Source: Streptomyces sp. TRM68416 | GTDB lineage: Bacteria > Actinomycetota > Actinomycetes > Streptomycetales > Streptomycetaceae | Length of the DNA: 64,000 bases | Assembly (NCBI RefSeq): GCF_014596915.1 | Contig: NZ_JACVWU010000002.1 | Span: forward strand, 372,001-436,000 | Direction of reading: 5' to 3' | Shown: one piece after another, positions 8,599-16,389 of the stretch | Layout: every line of letters begins with the position of its first letter | Position numbering within the stretch: the stretch's first letter is position 1 | The notes under the pieces: generated by a model | Told to the model about the DNA's origin: nothing | The model's database searches: none | What the model saw: the letters and a program-made list of their open reading frames with translations, nothing else | Made by a program: the position numbers and the translations under genes

Positions 8599-9222
8599 CT
8601 ACTTCGCTCCCACCATCCGCAGCACGAGGTCGGCGTACAGCGCGCCGACCTCGTCGGGCGTCCGCGGCCCGTCGACGTTGAACCAGCGGGCCACGTCGAT
8701 GCAGAGCGAGAGCACGGCGAGCGTGGTGCCCTGGACGTCGGGCACGTCGAACTCGCCCGCCGCCACGCCGTCCTCGATGATCCCGCGCACCTCGGCGTCC
8801 ACCTGGCGGCGCAGCGCGAGGATCTCGGCGCGGGCGTCGGGGCCGAGCGAGTCCAGTTCGTACTGGACCACCCGGGCGGTGGTACGGCCTCCCGCGTGCC
8901 AGCGGACGAAGGAGCTGACGGCGTCGGCGAGCCGCTCGGTCGCGCTGCCCTCGCGGGCGGACGCGGTGCGCAGGATCTCCAGGGCCTTCTCGTGGCCGAT
9001 CCGGCTGATCCGGTGGAGCAGCTCTTCCTTGGTCTTGTAGTGGATGTAGAGCGCGGCGGGGCTCATTCCGGCCCGGCCCGCGATGTCACGGGTCGTGGTG
9101 GCGTGGTAGCCGCGCTCGGCGAAGGCCTCCACCGCGGCGATCAGCAGCCGCCGGGCCGCGTCGGGCGTGACCTCGCCCCACGCCGCCGTCTCGCCGCCGG
9201 CCGTCTCCTCCGCCGTACTCAT
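8599..9222 (-). CDS. TetR-family regulator, likely of acyl-CoA metabolism
   Basis: A 207-residue repressor. The helix-turn-helix is at about 24-68 (TPDAARRLLIAAVEAFAERGYHATTTRD... AGMSPAALYIHYKTKEEL). The C-terminal domain is all-helical and resembles KstR/FadR-like members that bind acyl-CoA esters; ligand identity is inference. It converges on the MaoC gene. Its own promoter region carries a near copy of the palindrome before MaoC, which indicates autoregulation plus MaoC control. A 20-residue acidic, low-complexity N-terminus precedes the domain, so a later start is possible. Confidence 0.85.
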   Translation of the reverse strand: MSTAEETAGGETAAWGEVTPDAARRLLIAAVEAFAERGYHATTTRDIAGRAGMSPAALYIHYKTKEELLHRISRIGHEKALEILRTASAREGSATERLADAVSSFVRWHAGGRTTARVVQYELDSLGPDARAEILALRRQVDAEVRGIIEDGVAAGEFDVPDVQGTTLAVLSLCIDVARWFNVDGPRTPDEVGALYADLVLRMVGAK

Positions 9223-9270
9223 CGCTCGCTCGCCCCTCTCGATGCCAGGGGCACCACCATACAGCCGTCG

Positions 9271-9286
9271 GTGAGCGGTCGCTTAG
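9271..9286. promoter_or_regulatory. probable TetR operator before its own gene
   Basis: GTGAGCGGTCGCTTAG, 49-64 bp upstream of the TetR start at 9222. It matches the MaoC-proximal site at 13 of 16 positions and itself reads as TNAGCG/CGCTNA dyad symmetry. Confidence 0.55.
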
Positions 9287-9295
9287 CGTGCGGGG

Positions 9296-9547
9296 TCAGC
9301 GCTTCTCGAAGGGGCTGTACGCCCGGGCGGCCGTGTCGGCGTCCTGCCGGTCGCGGATGACCTTGGCGAGCGTGAAGGCGGAGGTGACCAGGTACAGCAC
9401 GGCGATGGCGAGGAAGGCGCGCACCCAGACGTCGGCGTCGAGCTGGTAGATGCCGATGGCGGTGGCCGCCATGGCGACGGCGAAGGAGGCGACGGCCTGA
9501 CCGTAGAAGGCGGCCGTGTTCTGCTGCTTGACCGGTGTGTCACTCAT
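9296..9547 (-). CDS. YiaA/YiaB-type two-helix membrane protein
   Basis: An 83-residue protein, taking ATG 9547 as start; two earlier ATGs in frame lack a better ribosome site. It has two hydrophobic segments (FYGQAVASFAVAMAATAIGIY and WVRAFLAIAVLYLVTSAFTLA) joined by a short LDAD loop, followed by a charged tail KVIRDRQDADTAARAYSPFEKR. This is the YiaA/B domain layout; function is unknown in all species. It lies downstream of the acyl-CoA dehydrogenase gene on the same strand, 60 bp away, and may be co-transcribed with it. Confidence 0.75.
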   Translation of the reverse strand: MSDTPVKQQNTAAFYGQAVASFAVAMAATAIGIYQLDADVWVRAFLAIAVLYLVTSAFTLAKVIRDRQDADTAARAYSPFEKR

Positions 9548-9608
9548 GGAGAAGAGCATCGGCGGACGTGGCCCGCGCCACATCCGCGCACCTACTCAGT
9601 CCGCGTAC

Positions 9609-10760
9609 TCAGAACGCCGAGACCCCCGTCAGCGCCCGCCCGATGACCAGCTTCTGGATCTGGCTGGTGCCCTCGTAGAGGGTCATCACCCGGGCGTCGC
9701 GCAGCAGTTTGCCCGCCGGGTACTCGTCGATGTAGCCGTAGCCGCCGAAGACCTGGAGGGCGTTGTTGGCGGCCCGGACGGCGGCCTCCGAGGCGAAGAG
9801 CTTGGCCTTGGAGGACTCGGTGGCGAAGGGCAGCCCGCGGTCGATCAGGTCGGCGACCCGCCAGGTGAGCAGCCGGGCGGCGTCCACGTCCACGGCGATG
9901 TCGCTGATCAGCTCCTGCACCAGCTGGTGGTGGGCGATGGTCTTCCCGAACTGCTCCCGCTCCCCCGCGTACTTCACCGCCGCGTCGAGGGCGGCCTGCG
10001 CCAGGCCCACGCAGCCCGCGGCCACCGACATCCGCCCCTTGGCGAGGGCCGACATGGCGATCGAGAACCCCTTGCCCTCCTCGCCCAGCATCGCGGAGGC
10101 GGGCACGCGCACGTCCTCCAGGACGAGTTCGGCGGTGGCCTGGCCCCGCAGGCCGAGCTTGCCGTGGATCGTGCGGCGGGTGAGTCCGGGGGTGTCGGTG
10201 GGGACGAGGAACGCGGAGACGCCCTTGTGGCCGGGGGCGTCCGTGGAGCGGGCGAAGAGCAGGACCACGTCCGCCCAGGTGCCGTTCGTGATGAACATCT
10301 TGGTGCCGTTGATGACGTAGTCGTCGCCGTCGCGGACCGCGCGGGTGGCGAGGTTGCCCGCGTCGGAGCCGGTGCCGGGCTCGGTGAGGCCGAAGCAGCC
10401 GAGGTACTCCCCGGCGGTGAGGCCCGGCAGCCACTCCCGCTTCTGCTGCTCGCTCCCCCAGGCGGCGATCGTCTTGGCGACCAGGCCGAGGGAGACGGAG
10501 ACGATGCCACGCACGGAGGAGTCACCGCGGCCCAGTTCCTCGGTCACCAGGCAGTACGCGAGGTGGTCGCCGCCCGAGCCGCCGTACTCCTCGTCGATGG
10601 TCAGGCCGAGGAAGCCGACCTCGCCGAGCTTCTTGACGATGCCCCGGTCCACCTCCTCGGCCCGGTCCCAGGCGACGACGTGCGGGGCGATCTCGCGGGT
10701 CACGAAGTCCCGGGCCAGCTGCCGTACGGCGGTCTGCTCCTCGCTGAGCTCCAGGTTCAT
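9609..10760 (-). CDS. acyl-CoA dehydrogenase
   Basis: A 383-residue flavoenzyme of usual family length. N-terminal helices run to about 120, then the beta domain with the FAD/substrate strand CFGLTEPGTGSDAGNL, then the C-terminal helical domain with GYGYIDEYPAGKLLRDARV. The putative catalytic base is Glu in MTLYEGTSQIQ near residue 366, the position used by short-chain and glutaryl types. It makes trans-2-enoyl-CoA and passes electrons to ETF. The gene is divergent from a TetR gene and the 88-bp gap holds a near-perfect palindrome. It may act with the aldehyde and alcohol dehydrogenases that carry the same palindrome 4 kb away. Confidence 0.93.
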   Translation of the reverse strand: MNLELSEEQTAVRQLARDFVTREIAPHVVAWDRAEEVDRGIVKKLGEVGFLGLTIDEEYGGSGGDHLAYCLVTEELGRGDSSVRGIVSVSLGLVAKTIAAWGSEQQKREWLPGLTAGEYLGCFGLTEPGTGSDAGNLATRAVRDGDDYVINGTKMFITNGTWADVVLLFARSTDAPGHKGVSAFLVPTDTPGLTRRTIHGKLGLRGQATAELVLEDVRVPASAMLGEEGKGFSIAMSALAKGRMSVAAGCVGLAQAALDAAVKYAGEREQFGKTIAHHQLVQELISDIAVDVDAARLLTWRVADLIDRGLPFATESSKAKLFASEAAVRAANNALQVFGGYGYIDEYPAGKLLRDARVMTLYEGTSQIQKLVIGRALTGVSAF

Positions 10761-10803
10761 GCCGAGTCACCCCACAGAGACGGATCTTGAAAGCCGTACC
10801 TTT

Positions 10804-10822
10804 AAATTAGCACTGCTAGTTT
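10804..10822. promoter_or_regulatory. TetR operator between acyl-CoA dehydrogenase and TetR genes
   Basis: AAATTAGCACTGCTAGTTT: 8 of 9 base pairs are symmetric about C10813. It sits 27 bp before the TetR ATG and 44 bp before the dehydrogenase ATG, so it can control both. A 15-of-19 match is found before the aldehyde dehydrogenase operon (14799-14817). Confidence 0.7.
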
Positions 10823-10848
10823 CTGGATGCAGCCCTACTATGTGCGCC

Positions 10849-11517
10849 ATGGCCCGACCGCGCAAGCCCCTTCTCAGCACCGACCGGATCGTCGAGACCG
10901 CTCGCGCGCTCGTGGACACGGAGGGCCTCGCGGCCGTTTCCACGCGGCGGCTCGCGGCAGAACTCGGGGTGAGCGGGCCGTCGTTGTACAACCACTTCCG
11001 GACCAAGGACGAGATCCTGGAGGCGGTCGCCGACTCGGTGAGCGCGCAGGTCGACCTGTCGATGTTCGAGGACGGGAGGGACTGGCGGACCGCGCTGCAC
11101 GACTGGGCGGTGTCGTACCGGGCCGCGCTGCGCGCCCATCCGAACATCGTTCCGGTGCTCGCCCGGGGGCCCGGGCGGCGGCCCGCCGCGCTGCGGCTCG
11201 CCGACGCGGTGTACGGGGCGATGGTCGAGGCGGGGTGGCCCGCGGCGCAGGCGACGTCCATCGGGGCGCTGATGCGGTACTTCATCATGGGGTCGGCGCT
11301 GGGGTCGTTCGCCGGGGGGTTCGTCGACGACGTCAGCGCGTACGACCCCGCGGACTATCCGCATCTCGGGCAGGCGCATCTTCTGGCCGAGCGGCAGGAG
11401 AAGATCGACGAGCGGGCCTTCGAGACGGGGTTGGCGGCGCTGCTGGAGGGGCTGGATCGGCAGTTCGAGGAGCTGCGGGCCGGTGGGGGCTTGCCGCGCA
11501 GTTCCCCGCGCCCCTGA
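10849..11517 (+). CDS. TetR-family regulator of the acyl-CoA/aldehyde dehydrogenase genes
   Basis: A 222-residue regulator starting at ATG 10849. The N-terminal helix-turn-helix (about 10-55) contains TRRLAAELGVSGPSLYNHFRTKDEILEAV; the C-terminal helical domain includes RAHPNIVPVLARGPGRRPAALRLADAVYGAMVEAGW. It diverges from the acyl-CoA dehydrogenase gene across a 19-bp palindrome, and the same palindrome precedes the aldehyde dehydrogenase/alcohol dehydrogenase operon, which suggests a local three-promoter regulon. The final ten codons (GGLPRSSPRP) are not family sequence: they are encoded by a dispersed repeat whose hairpin loop contains the stop codon. Confidence 0.85.
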   Translation: MARPRKPLLSTDRIVETARALVDTEGLAAVSTRRLAAELGVSGPSLYNHFRTKDEILEAVADSVSAQVDLSMFEDGRDWRTALHDWAVSYRAALRAHPNIVPVLARGPGRRPAALRLADAVYGAMVEAGWPAAQATSIGALMRYFIMGSALGSFAGGFVDDVSAYDPADYPHLGQAHLLAERQEKIDERAFETGLAALLEGLDRQFEELRAGGGLPRSSPRP

Positions 11518-11529
11518 AGGGGCGCGATA
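11496..11529. repeat. dispersed hairpin repeat overlapping the TetR stop codon
   Basis: The repeat includes GCGCAGTTCCCCGCGCCCCT and an 8-bp perfect stem GCGCCCCT/AGGGGCGC at 11508-11525. The two-base loop and the flanking T form the TGA stop of the TetR gene. It probably also acts as terminator. Other copies: 14717-14783, 32970-33054, 39236-39275, 58227-58270. Confidence 0.65.
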
Positions 11530-11570
11530 CTTCGGCGTCCGCCGAAACGTACCGGCCTCATGCTGATGCC

Positions 11571-12341
11571 ATGAACGACAGGGACGTACGGGCACCCCAC
11601 CTCGCCCGGCTCACCGCGCTGCTCGCCGACGAGACCCGGGCCGCCTGTCTGCTGGCGCTGCTCGACGGGCGGGCCTGGACGGCGGGTGAGCTGGCCCGGC
11701 AGGTGGGGGTGGCCGCGTCGACGCTCAGCGAACATCTGGGGAAGCTCGTCGCGGGCGGGCTGCTCGCCGAGGAACGGCAGGGGCGGCACCGGTACGTACG
11801 GCTGGCCGACGCACGGGCCGCGCAGCTCGTGGAGGACCTGGCCGCGTACGTGGCGCCCATGGCCGTCGTACGACCCCGGAGCCTGCGGCAGGCCGGTGCC
11901 GCCTCGGCGATGGCCCGCGGCCGCACCTGCTACGACCACCTCGCCGGACGCCTCGGCATCGCGGTCACCGACGCGCTGACCGGCCTCGGGCTGCTGCGCC
12001 AGGACGCCGGGTTCGCGCTCACCGACGCGGGGCTGGCCTGGTTCGACTCCGCGGGCATCCGGCTGGAGCGCACCGGGCGGCGCCCGCTCGCCCGTGCCTG
12101 CCTCGACTGGACCGAGCGCCGCCCCCACCTCGGCGGCACCGCGGGCGCCCTCGGAACCCGCGCGACGGCTCAGAACACCACCAGCGCCCGGCCCCCCTTG
12201 CCCGCCAGCATGTTCTCGAATGCCGCCGGGATGCCCTCGAGGCCGATCCGCTCGGTCACCAGTAGGCCCAGGTCCAGGCGGCCCTCGCGGACGTGGTCGG
12301 CCAGGACGGGCAGGTCCTTCGCCGGGTCGCAGTTGCCGTAG
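11571..12341 (+). CDS. ArsR-family winged-helix regulator with atypical C-terminus
   Basis: Starts at ATG 11571. Residues 5-95 form an ArsR winged helix (ARLTALLADETRAACLLALLDGRAWTAGELARQVGVAASTLSEHLGKLVAGGLL), followed by a middle domain of the kind found in two-domain ArsR proteins, with CYDHLAGRLG. No metal-binding CxC motif is seen, so the inducer is unknown. After about residue 198 the frame runs antisense through the end of the convergent alcohol dehydrogenase gene for roughly 57 codons of Arg/Pro/Ser-rich sequence. That tail has no ArsR character. A frameshift or lost stop near 12160 could have replaced the native end. The start and DNA-binding domain are secure; the end is not. Confidence 0.7.
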   Translation: MNDRDVRAPHLARLTALLADETRAACLLALLDGRAWTAGELARQVGVAASTLSEHLGKLVAGGLLAEERQGRHRYVRLADARAAQLVEDLAAYVAPMAVVRPRSLRQAGAASAMARGRTCYDHLAGRLGIAVTDALTGLGLLRQDAGFALTDAGLAWFDSAGIRLERTGRRPLARACLDWTERRPHLGGTAGALGTRATAQNTTSARPPLPASMFSNAAGMPSRPIRSVTSRPRSRRPSRTWSARTGRSFAGSQLP

Positions 12342-13252
12342 ACGCAGCCGGAGAGGGTGCGGCCCCAGTGGAAGATCTCCAGGGCGTTGAAGGTGACCTG
12401 CTGGTCCTTGCCGCCGATGCCGACGACCGTCGTACGGCCGCCGCGGCGGGTGGAGTCCCAGGCGGTGCGGATGGTGGCCGCGCGGCCCACGCACTCGATC
12501 GCCACGTCGACGCCCTGCTTCCCGGTGAGGCCGCGGATCTCGCGGGCCGTCTCCTCGGAGGCGACCACGTAGTCGGTGGCGCCGGCCGCCCGGGCGAGTT
12601 CCTCCTTCGCCGGGGAGACGTCGACCGCGACGATCTTCGACGCGCCCGCGATCCGGGCCGCCTGGAGCGCGGCGAGGCCCACTCCCCCGACGCCGTAGAC
12701 GGCGACCGTCTCGCCGGGGCGCACCTGCGCGGAGTGGTGGACGGCGCCGTAGCCGGTGAGGACGGCGCAGCCGAGCAGGGCCGCGTCGGTGAGCGGGACG
12801 CCTGCGGGGGCGGGCAGGACGCAGGCGGAGGCGACCACCGTCTCCTCCGCGAACGCGGCGACGTTCAGGCCGGGGTGGAGGTCGGCGCCGTCGGAGGCGC
12901 GGCGGGCGTACACGTCGGCGACGCCGTTGAGCGCGTTGGCGCACAGCCAGACCTCGTCGAGCGAGCAGGCGTGGCAACTGCCGCAGGAGGGAGCCCAGTT
13001 GAGGACGACCTCGGCGCCGGGCGCGACATGGGTGACGCCTTCGCCGACGGCGACGACCGTGCCCGCGCCCTCGTGGCCGAGGACCGCGGGGACGGGGACC
13101 CGCATGGTGCCGTTGGACAGGGACAGGTCGGAGTGGCAGACCCCGGCGGCCGCGAGCCGGACGCGGACCTGGCCGGGGCCGGGGTCCGGGAGGTCGATCT
13201 CGGTGATCTCCAGGGGAGCACCCACGGCGGGGACGACAGCGGCGCGAACCAT
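12170..13252 (-). CDS. zinc-dependent medium-chain alcohol dehydrogenase
   Basis: A 360-residue enzyme. Catalytic zinc ligands are visible in GVCHSDLS (Cys about 38) and LGHEGAG (His/Glu about 59-60). The structural zinc lobe is CGSCHACSLDEVWLC with four cysteines spaced 3-3-8. The NAD site is VYGVGGVGLAALQAARIAGA. This is the class III-like group that acts on aromatic or long-chain alcohols and formaldehyde adducts. It is the second gene of an operon behind the aldehyde dehydrogenase (39-bp gap, AGGAG site before ATG 13252), so it probably feeds that enzyme: alcohol to aldehyde to acid. Its last 172 bp overlap the tail of the ArsR frame on the other strand. Confidence 0.9.
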   Translation of the reverse strand: MVRAAVVPAVGAPLEITEIDLPDPGPGQVRVRLAAAGVCHSDLSLSNGTMRVPVPAVLGHEGAGTVVAVGEGVTHVAPGAEVVLNWAPSCGSCHACSLDEVWLCANALNGVADVYARRASDGADLHPGLNVAAFAEETVVASACVLPAPAGVPLTDAALLGCAVLTGYGAVHHSAQVRPGETVAVYGVGGVGLAALQAARIAGASKIVAVDVSPAKEELARAAGATDYVVASEETAREIRGLTGKQGVDVAIECVGRAATIRTAWDSTRRGGRTTVVGIGGKDQQVTFNALEIFHWGRTLSGCVYGNCDPAKDLPVLADHVREGRLDLGLLVTERIGLEGIPAAFENMLAGKGGRALVVF

Positions 13253-13291
13253 GTGCGAAAGGCTCCTCTTGGAACGGCTCGTAGAACGGCT

Positions 13292-14680
13292 TCAGAACTG
13301 GAGGGACTTGGTCTGGAGGTACTCGGTCAGGCCGTGCGTGCCGAGTTCCCGGCCGATGCCGGAGTGCTTGTAACCGCCGAAGGGGGCAAGGGGGTTGAAG
13401 CGGCCGCCGTTGATGTCGACCTGCCCGGTCTCCATACGGCGGGCGAAGGCGACCGCCTCCGACTCCTCGCCGGCCCAGACGGCGCCGGCCAGGCCGTAGA
13501 CCGTGCCGTTGGCGATGCGGAGGGCGTCGTCCTCGTCCTCGTAGCGGATGATCGACAGGACCGGGCCGAAGATCTCCTCCTGGGCGATGGTCATCTCCGG
13601 GCGCACGTCGGCGAAGACGGTCGGGCTGACGTACCAGCCCTGCTCGCGCGGGGATTCGAGGCCGCCGGCGATCAGGCGGGCGCCCTCGGCGATGCCCTTG
13701 CGGATGTAACTCCGCACCCGCGCCTGCTGCTTGGCGTTGACGACCGGGCCGATGCGGTCGCCGTACTTGGCGGCGGCCGTGGCGGCGAGTTCGACGGCTT
13801 CCTCGTACTGCGAGGTGTGCACCAGCATCCGGGTCCACGCGCTGCACGTCTGGCCGGAGTTGGACATGACGTTGGCGACGCCGACGTTGACCGCCTTGGC
13901 GAGGTCGGCACTCGGGAGGATGACGTTCGCGGACTTGCCGCCCAGTTCGAGGGCGACCTTCTTGACGGCGCCGGCGGCGGTGGCACCGATCTGCCGGCCG
14001 ACGGCGGTGGAGCCGGTGAAGGAGACCAGGTCGACGCCCGGGTGCTCGGCGAGGGCCTGCCCGGCGACCGGGCCGAGGCCGGTGACCAGGTTGAAGACGC
14101 CCGCCGGGAACTGCGCCTCGTGGACCGCCTCGGCGAAGAGCTGGGCGGTCAGCGGGGTGTCCTCGGCGGGCTTGAGGACGACCGTGCAGCCGGCCGCGAG
14201 CGCCGGGGCGGCCTTGGCGACGATCTGGTGCAGGGGGTAGTTCCAGGGGGTGATCGCGCCGACCACGCCGACCGGCTCGTGCAGGACGGTCGAGTTGCCG
14301 ACCTTCTCCTCGAAGGAGTGGGTGGCCGCGAGCTCGGCGTAGGAGGCGGCGACCGCGAGGGGGACGGCGGCGTGGACCGCCTGCGAGAAGGCGAGGGGCG
14401 AGCCGAGTTCGGCGGTGACCGTCTCGGCGATCTCGTCCTTGCGGGCGGCGAGGACGTCCCGCAGCGCGGCGAGGCGCTCCGCGCGGTCGGCGGGCGGGGT
14501 GGCGGCCCAGGCCGGGAGTGCGGCGCGGGCGGCTCGGACGGCGGTGTCCACGTCCGCGGCCGTCCCTGCGGGGACCTGGGCGATGATCTGCTCGTCGGCC
14601 GGGTTGACGACGTCGATCGTGTCCCGGTCGGGGGCGGGGTGCCATGCGCCGTCGATGTAGAAGCCGTCGTGTGCCTTCAT
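13292..14680 (-). CDS. NAD(P)-dependent aldehyde dehydrogenase
   Basis: A 462-residue enzyme. I chose ATG 14680 rather than 14698 because GGAAGGA lies 7 bases before it. Family motifs are intact: cofactor segment TPWNYPLHQIV, glycine loop FTGSTAVGRQIG, general base Glu in LELGGKSANVIL, and nucleophile Cys in NSGQTCSAWTRM. The C-terminal PFGGYKHSGIGRELG is also present. It converts an aldehyde to the acid; the substrate is unknown. It leads an operon with the downstream alcohol dehydrogenase. A 19-bp palindrome 119 bp upstream matches the one beside the acyl-CoA dehydrogenase/TetR pair, which points to shared control. Confidence 0.93.
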   Translation of the reverse strand: MKAHDGFYIDGAWHPAPDRDTIDVVNPADEQIIAQVPAGTAADVDTAVRAARAALPAWAATPPADRAERLAALRDVLAARKDEIAETVTAELGSPLAFSQAVHAAVPLAVAASYAELAATHSFEEKVGNSTVLHEPVGVVGAITPWNYPLHQIVAKAAPALAAGCTVVLKPAEDTPLTAQLFAEAVHEAQFPAGVFNLVTGLGPVAGQALAEHPGVDLVSFTGSTAVGRQIGATAAGAVKKVALELGGKSANVILPSADLAKAVNVGVANVMSNSGQTCSAWTRMLVHTSQYEEAVELAATAAAKYGDRIGPVVNAKQQARVRSYIRKGIAEGARLIAGGLESPREQGWYVSPTVFADVRPEMTIAQEEIFGPVLSIIRYEDEDDALRIANGTVYGLAGAVWAGEESEAVAFARRMETGQVDINGGRFNPLAPFGGYKHSGIGRELGTHGLTEYLQTKSLQF

Positions 14681-14716
14681 CTGGGTCCTTCCGGACATGA
14701 TCTGCCTGCGGGTGCG

Positions 14717-14783
14717 TCGTGGTTGCTCGCGCCCGTGCGGCGGAGCCGCACATATATGCAGCCCCGCGCCCCTTACCGGCGCA
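14717..14783. repeat. dispersed hairpin repeat copy in the aldehyde dehydrogenase leader
   Basis: It contains GGCGGAGCCGCA and CAGCCCCGCGCCCCTTACCG, shared with the copy at 32970-33054. The terminal stem is imperfect here (GCGCC/GGCGC). It lies between the operator at 14799 and the start codon, so the mRNA leader may begin with this element. Confidence 0.5.
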
Positions 14784-14798
14784 GTCGAACCGCCCCCT

Positions 14799-14817
14799 AA
14801 ACTAGCGCCGTTAGTTT
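14799..14817. promoter_or_regulatory. TetR operator before the aldehyde/alcohol dehydrogenase operon
   Basis: AAACTAGCGCCGTTAGTTT is symmetric at 8 of 9 pairs about C14808 and matches the site at 10804-10822 in 15 of 19 positions. The TetR at 10849-11517 is the expected binder. Confidence 0.65.
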
Positions 14818-14869
14818 TACGGCACCAGCCACTCGCCGCATGGCGCAGCTCACCCTGCCCCCGTCGGCG

Positions 14870-16216
14870 TCATTCCTCCAGGTCCGGCAGCCGGGCCGGG
14901 GCCGGGCAGATCCGTTCGCCGTGCTGGTCGAAGACGAAGAGGTGGGCGATGTCGACGAGGAGCGGCACCTGCATGCCGTGCCGGAGGTCGATGTCGGGGG
15001 TGGTGCGGACGATGAGGTCGCCGGGCAGGCGGCCCTCGGGCGGGGCGGGCTCGGGCCGCTCGGGTTCCGCGTCCGCGGGATGCTCCAGCACCACCACGGG
15101 ACCGGCCCGCAGCGCTCCCGCCCGCTCCCGCAGCCGGTCCAGCACGGTGCCGCCCTCGCGGCGGCGGCGCCGGGGGCGGCGGACCGGGCGCGGGGCCTCA
15201 AGGTCGGGGACGACGGCGGGGCGGGAGCCGGTGTTGAAGTGGACGAGGACCTCGTGCCCCTGGAACTCCACGTGCTCCACCAGGCCGGTCATCGGCACCT
15301 CGCCGGGGCGGGCGGCGGCCGGTTTGGCGAGCCGTACGGCCTCCGAGCGCAGGCCCACGATGACCTCGCGGCCCTGCTGGACGCGGAGCAACTGGTGGTC
15401 CTGGGAGAGGGGTTCGGGCAGCCGCAGGTACTGCTTGCCGAGGCTGATGGTCATCGCCCCGTCGAGCGGGGCCCGTACGACGCCGCGCAGCAGGTTGATG
15501 CGCGGGGTGCCGATGAAGGCGGCGACGAAGACGTTGCGGGGCAGGGCGTAGACCTCGCGGGGCGTGCCGACCTGCTGGAGGACGCCGCCGCGCAGGACGG
15601 CCACCCGGTCGCCGAGTGACATGGCCTCGGCCTGGTCGTGGGTGACGTAGACGGTGGTGACGCCCAGCTCGCGGGTGAGCCTGGTGATTTCGGCGCGCAG
15701 GTGGTTGCGGAGCTTGGCGTCGAGGTTGGAGAGCGGCTCGTCCATCAGGAAGGCGGAGGGATGGCGGGCGATGGCCCGGCCCATGGCCACGCGCTGGCGC
15801 TCCCCGCCGGAGAGCTGGGCGGGGAAGCGGTCGAGCAGCTCCTCGATGCCCAGCATGCGGGCGGTGGCGTCCACCCGCGGGCCCGGGTCCTGGTCGGGCG
15901 CCTCGATGCGCAGCGGGAAGCCGATGTTGCCGCGGCTGGTCATGCTCGGGTAGAGGGCGAAGTTCTGGAAGACCATCGCCATGTCCCGGCCGGACGGCGG
16001 CAGCTCGTTGGCGTACTCGCCGTCGAGCAGCAGCTCCCCCTCGTCGATCTCCTCAAGACCGGCGATCATTCTCAGCACCGTCGACTTGCCGCAGCCGGAG
16101 GGGCCGAGCAGGACGAGGAACTCACCGGGCTCGATGTCCAGCGTGAGCCGCTCCACCACCCGGTTTCCCTTGGTGTAGCTCTTGCTGACGTCGTGCAGAG
16201 AGATGGCGCGTGACAT
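14870..16216 (-). CDS. ABC transporter ATP-binding protein, MsiK/UgpC (sugar) type
   Basis: A 448-residue ATPase starting at ATG 16216. All motifs are intact: Walker A GPSGCGKST (about 38-46), Q-loop VFQNFAL, signature LSGGERQR, Walker B FLMDEPLSNLDAK, and H-loop VTHDQ. The C-terminal 190 residues are the regulatory TOBE region of CUT1-type sugar importers, with an unusual Arg-rich and Pro/Glu-rich insert (about 335-400). No permease or binding-protein gene is adjacent. It may therefore serve transporters encoded elsewhere, as MsiK does in Streptomyces. It is preceded by the sortase gene on the same strand, 173 bp away. Confidence 0.9.
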   Translation of the reverse strand: MSRAISLHDVSKSYTKGNRVVERLTLDIEPGEFLVLLGPSGCGKSTVLRMIAGLEEIDEGELLLDGEYANELPPSGRDMAMVFQNFALYPSMTSRGNIGFPLRIEAPDQDPGPRVDATARMLGIEELLDRFPAQLSGGERQRVAMGRAIARHPSAFLMDEPLSNLDAKLRNHLRAEITRLTRELGVTTVYVTHDQAEAMSLGDRVAVLRGGVLQQVGTPREVYALPRNVFVAAFIGTPRINLLRGVVRAPLDGAMTISLGKQYLRLPEPLSQDHQLLRVQQGREVIVGLRSEAVRLAKPAAARPGEVPMTGLVEHVEFQGHEVLVHFNTGSRPAVVPDLEAPRPVRRPRRRRREGGTVLDRLRERAGALRAGPVVVLEHPADAEPERPEPAPPEGRLPGDLIVRTTPDIDLRHGMQVPLLVDIAHLFVFDQHGERICPAPARLPDLEE

Positions 16217-16389
16217 GAGGGGTGCCCCCGGGGGCTCATTCGGGCGCTGGTGCTCCGCGGTCGGAAGCCCCGTGCGGGTCGTACGGGGCCTGTGGGTCAC
16301 GGAAGTTAACGGAATGTGTGCGGCCGGGGGAAGGGAACGGGCAGGATCGGACGCGGCGGTCCAGCAGGTGAGAAAGCGGACGGCCGGAT

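Noticed and set aside
11355..14753. Open frame of 1132 codons on the minus strand
   Set aside because: It is the antisense or alternate frame of the alcohol and aldehyde dehydrogenase genes; its product is Arg/Pro/Gly-rich with no domain.
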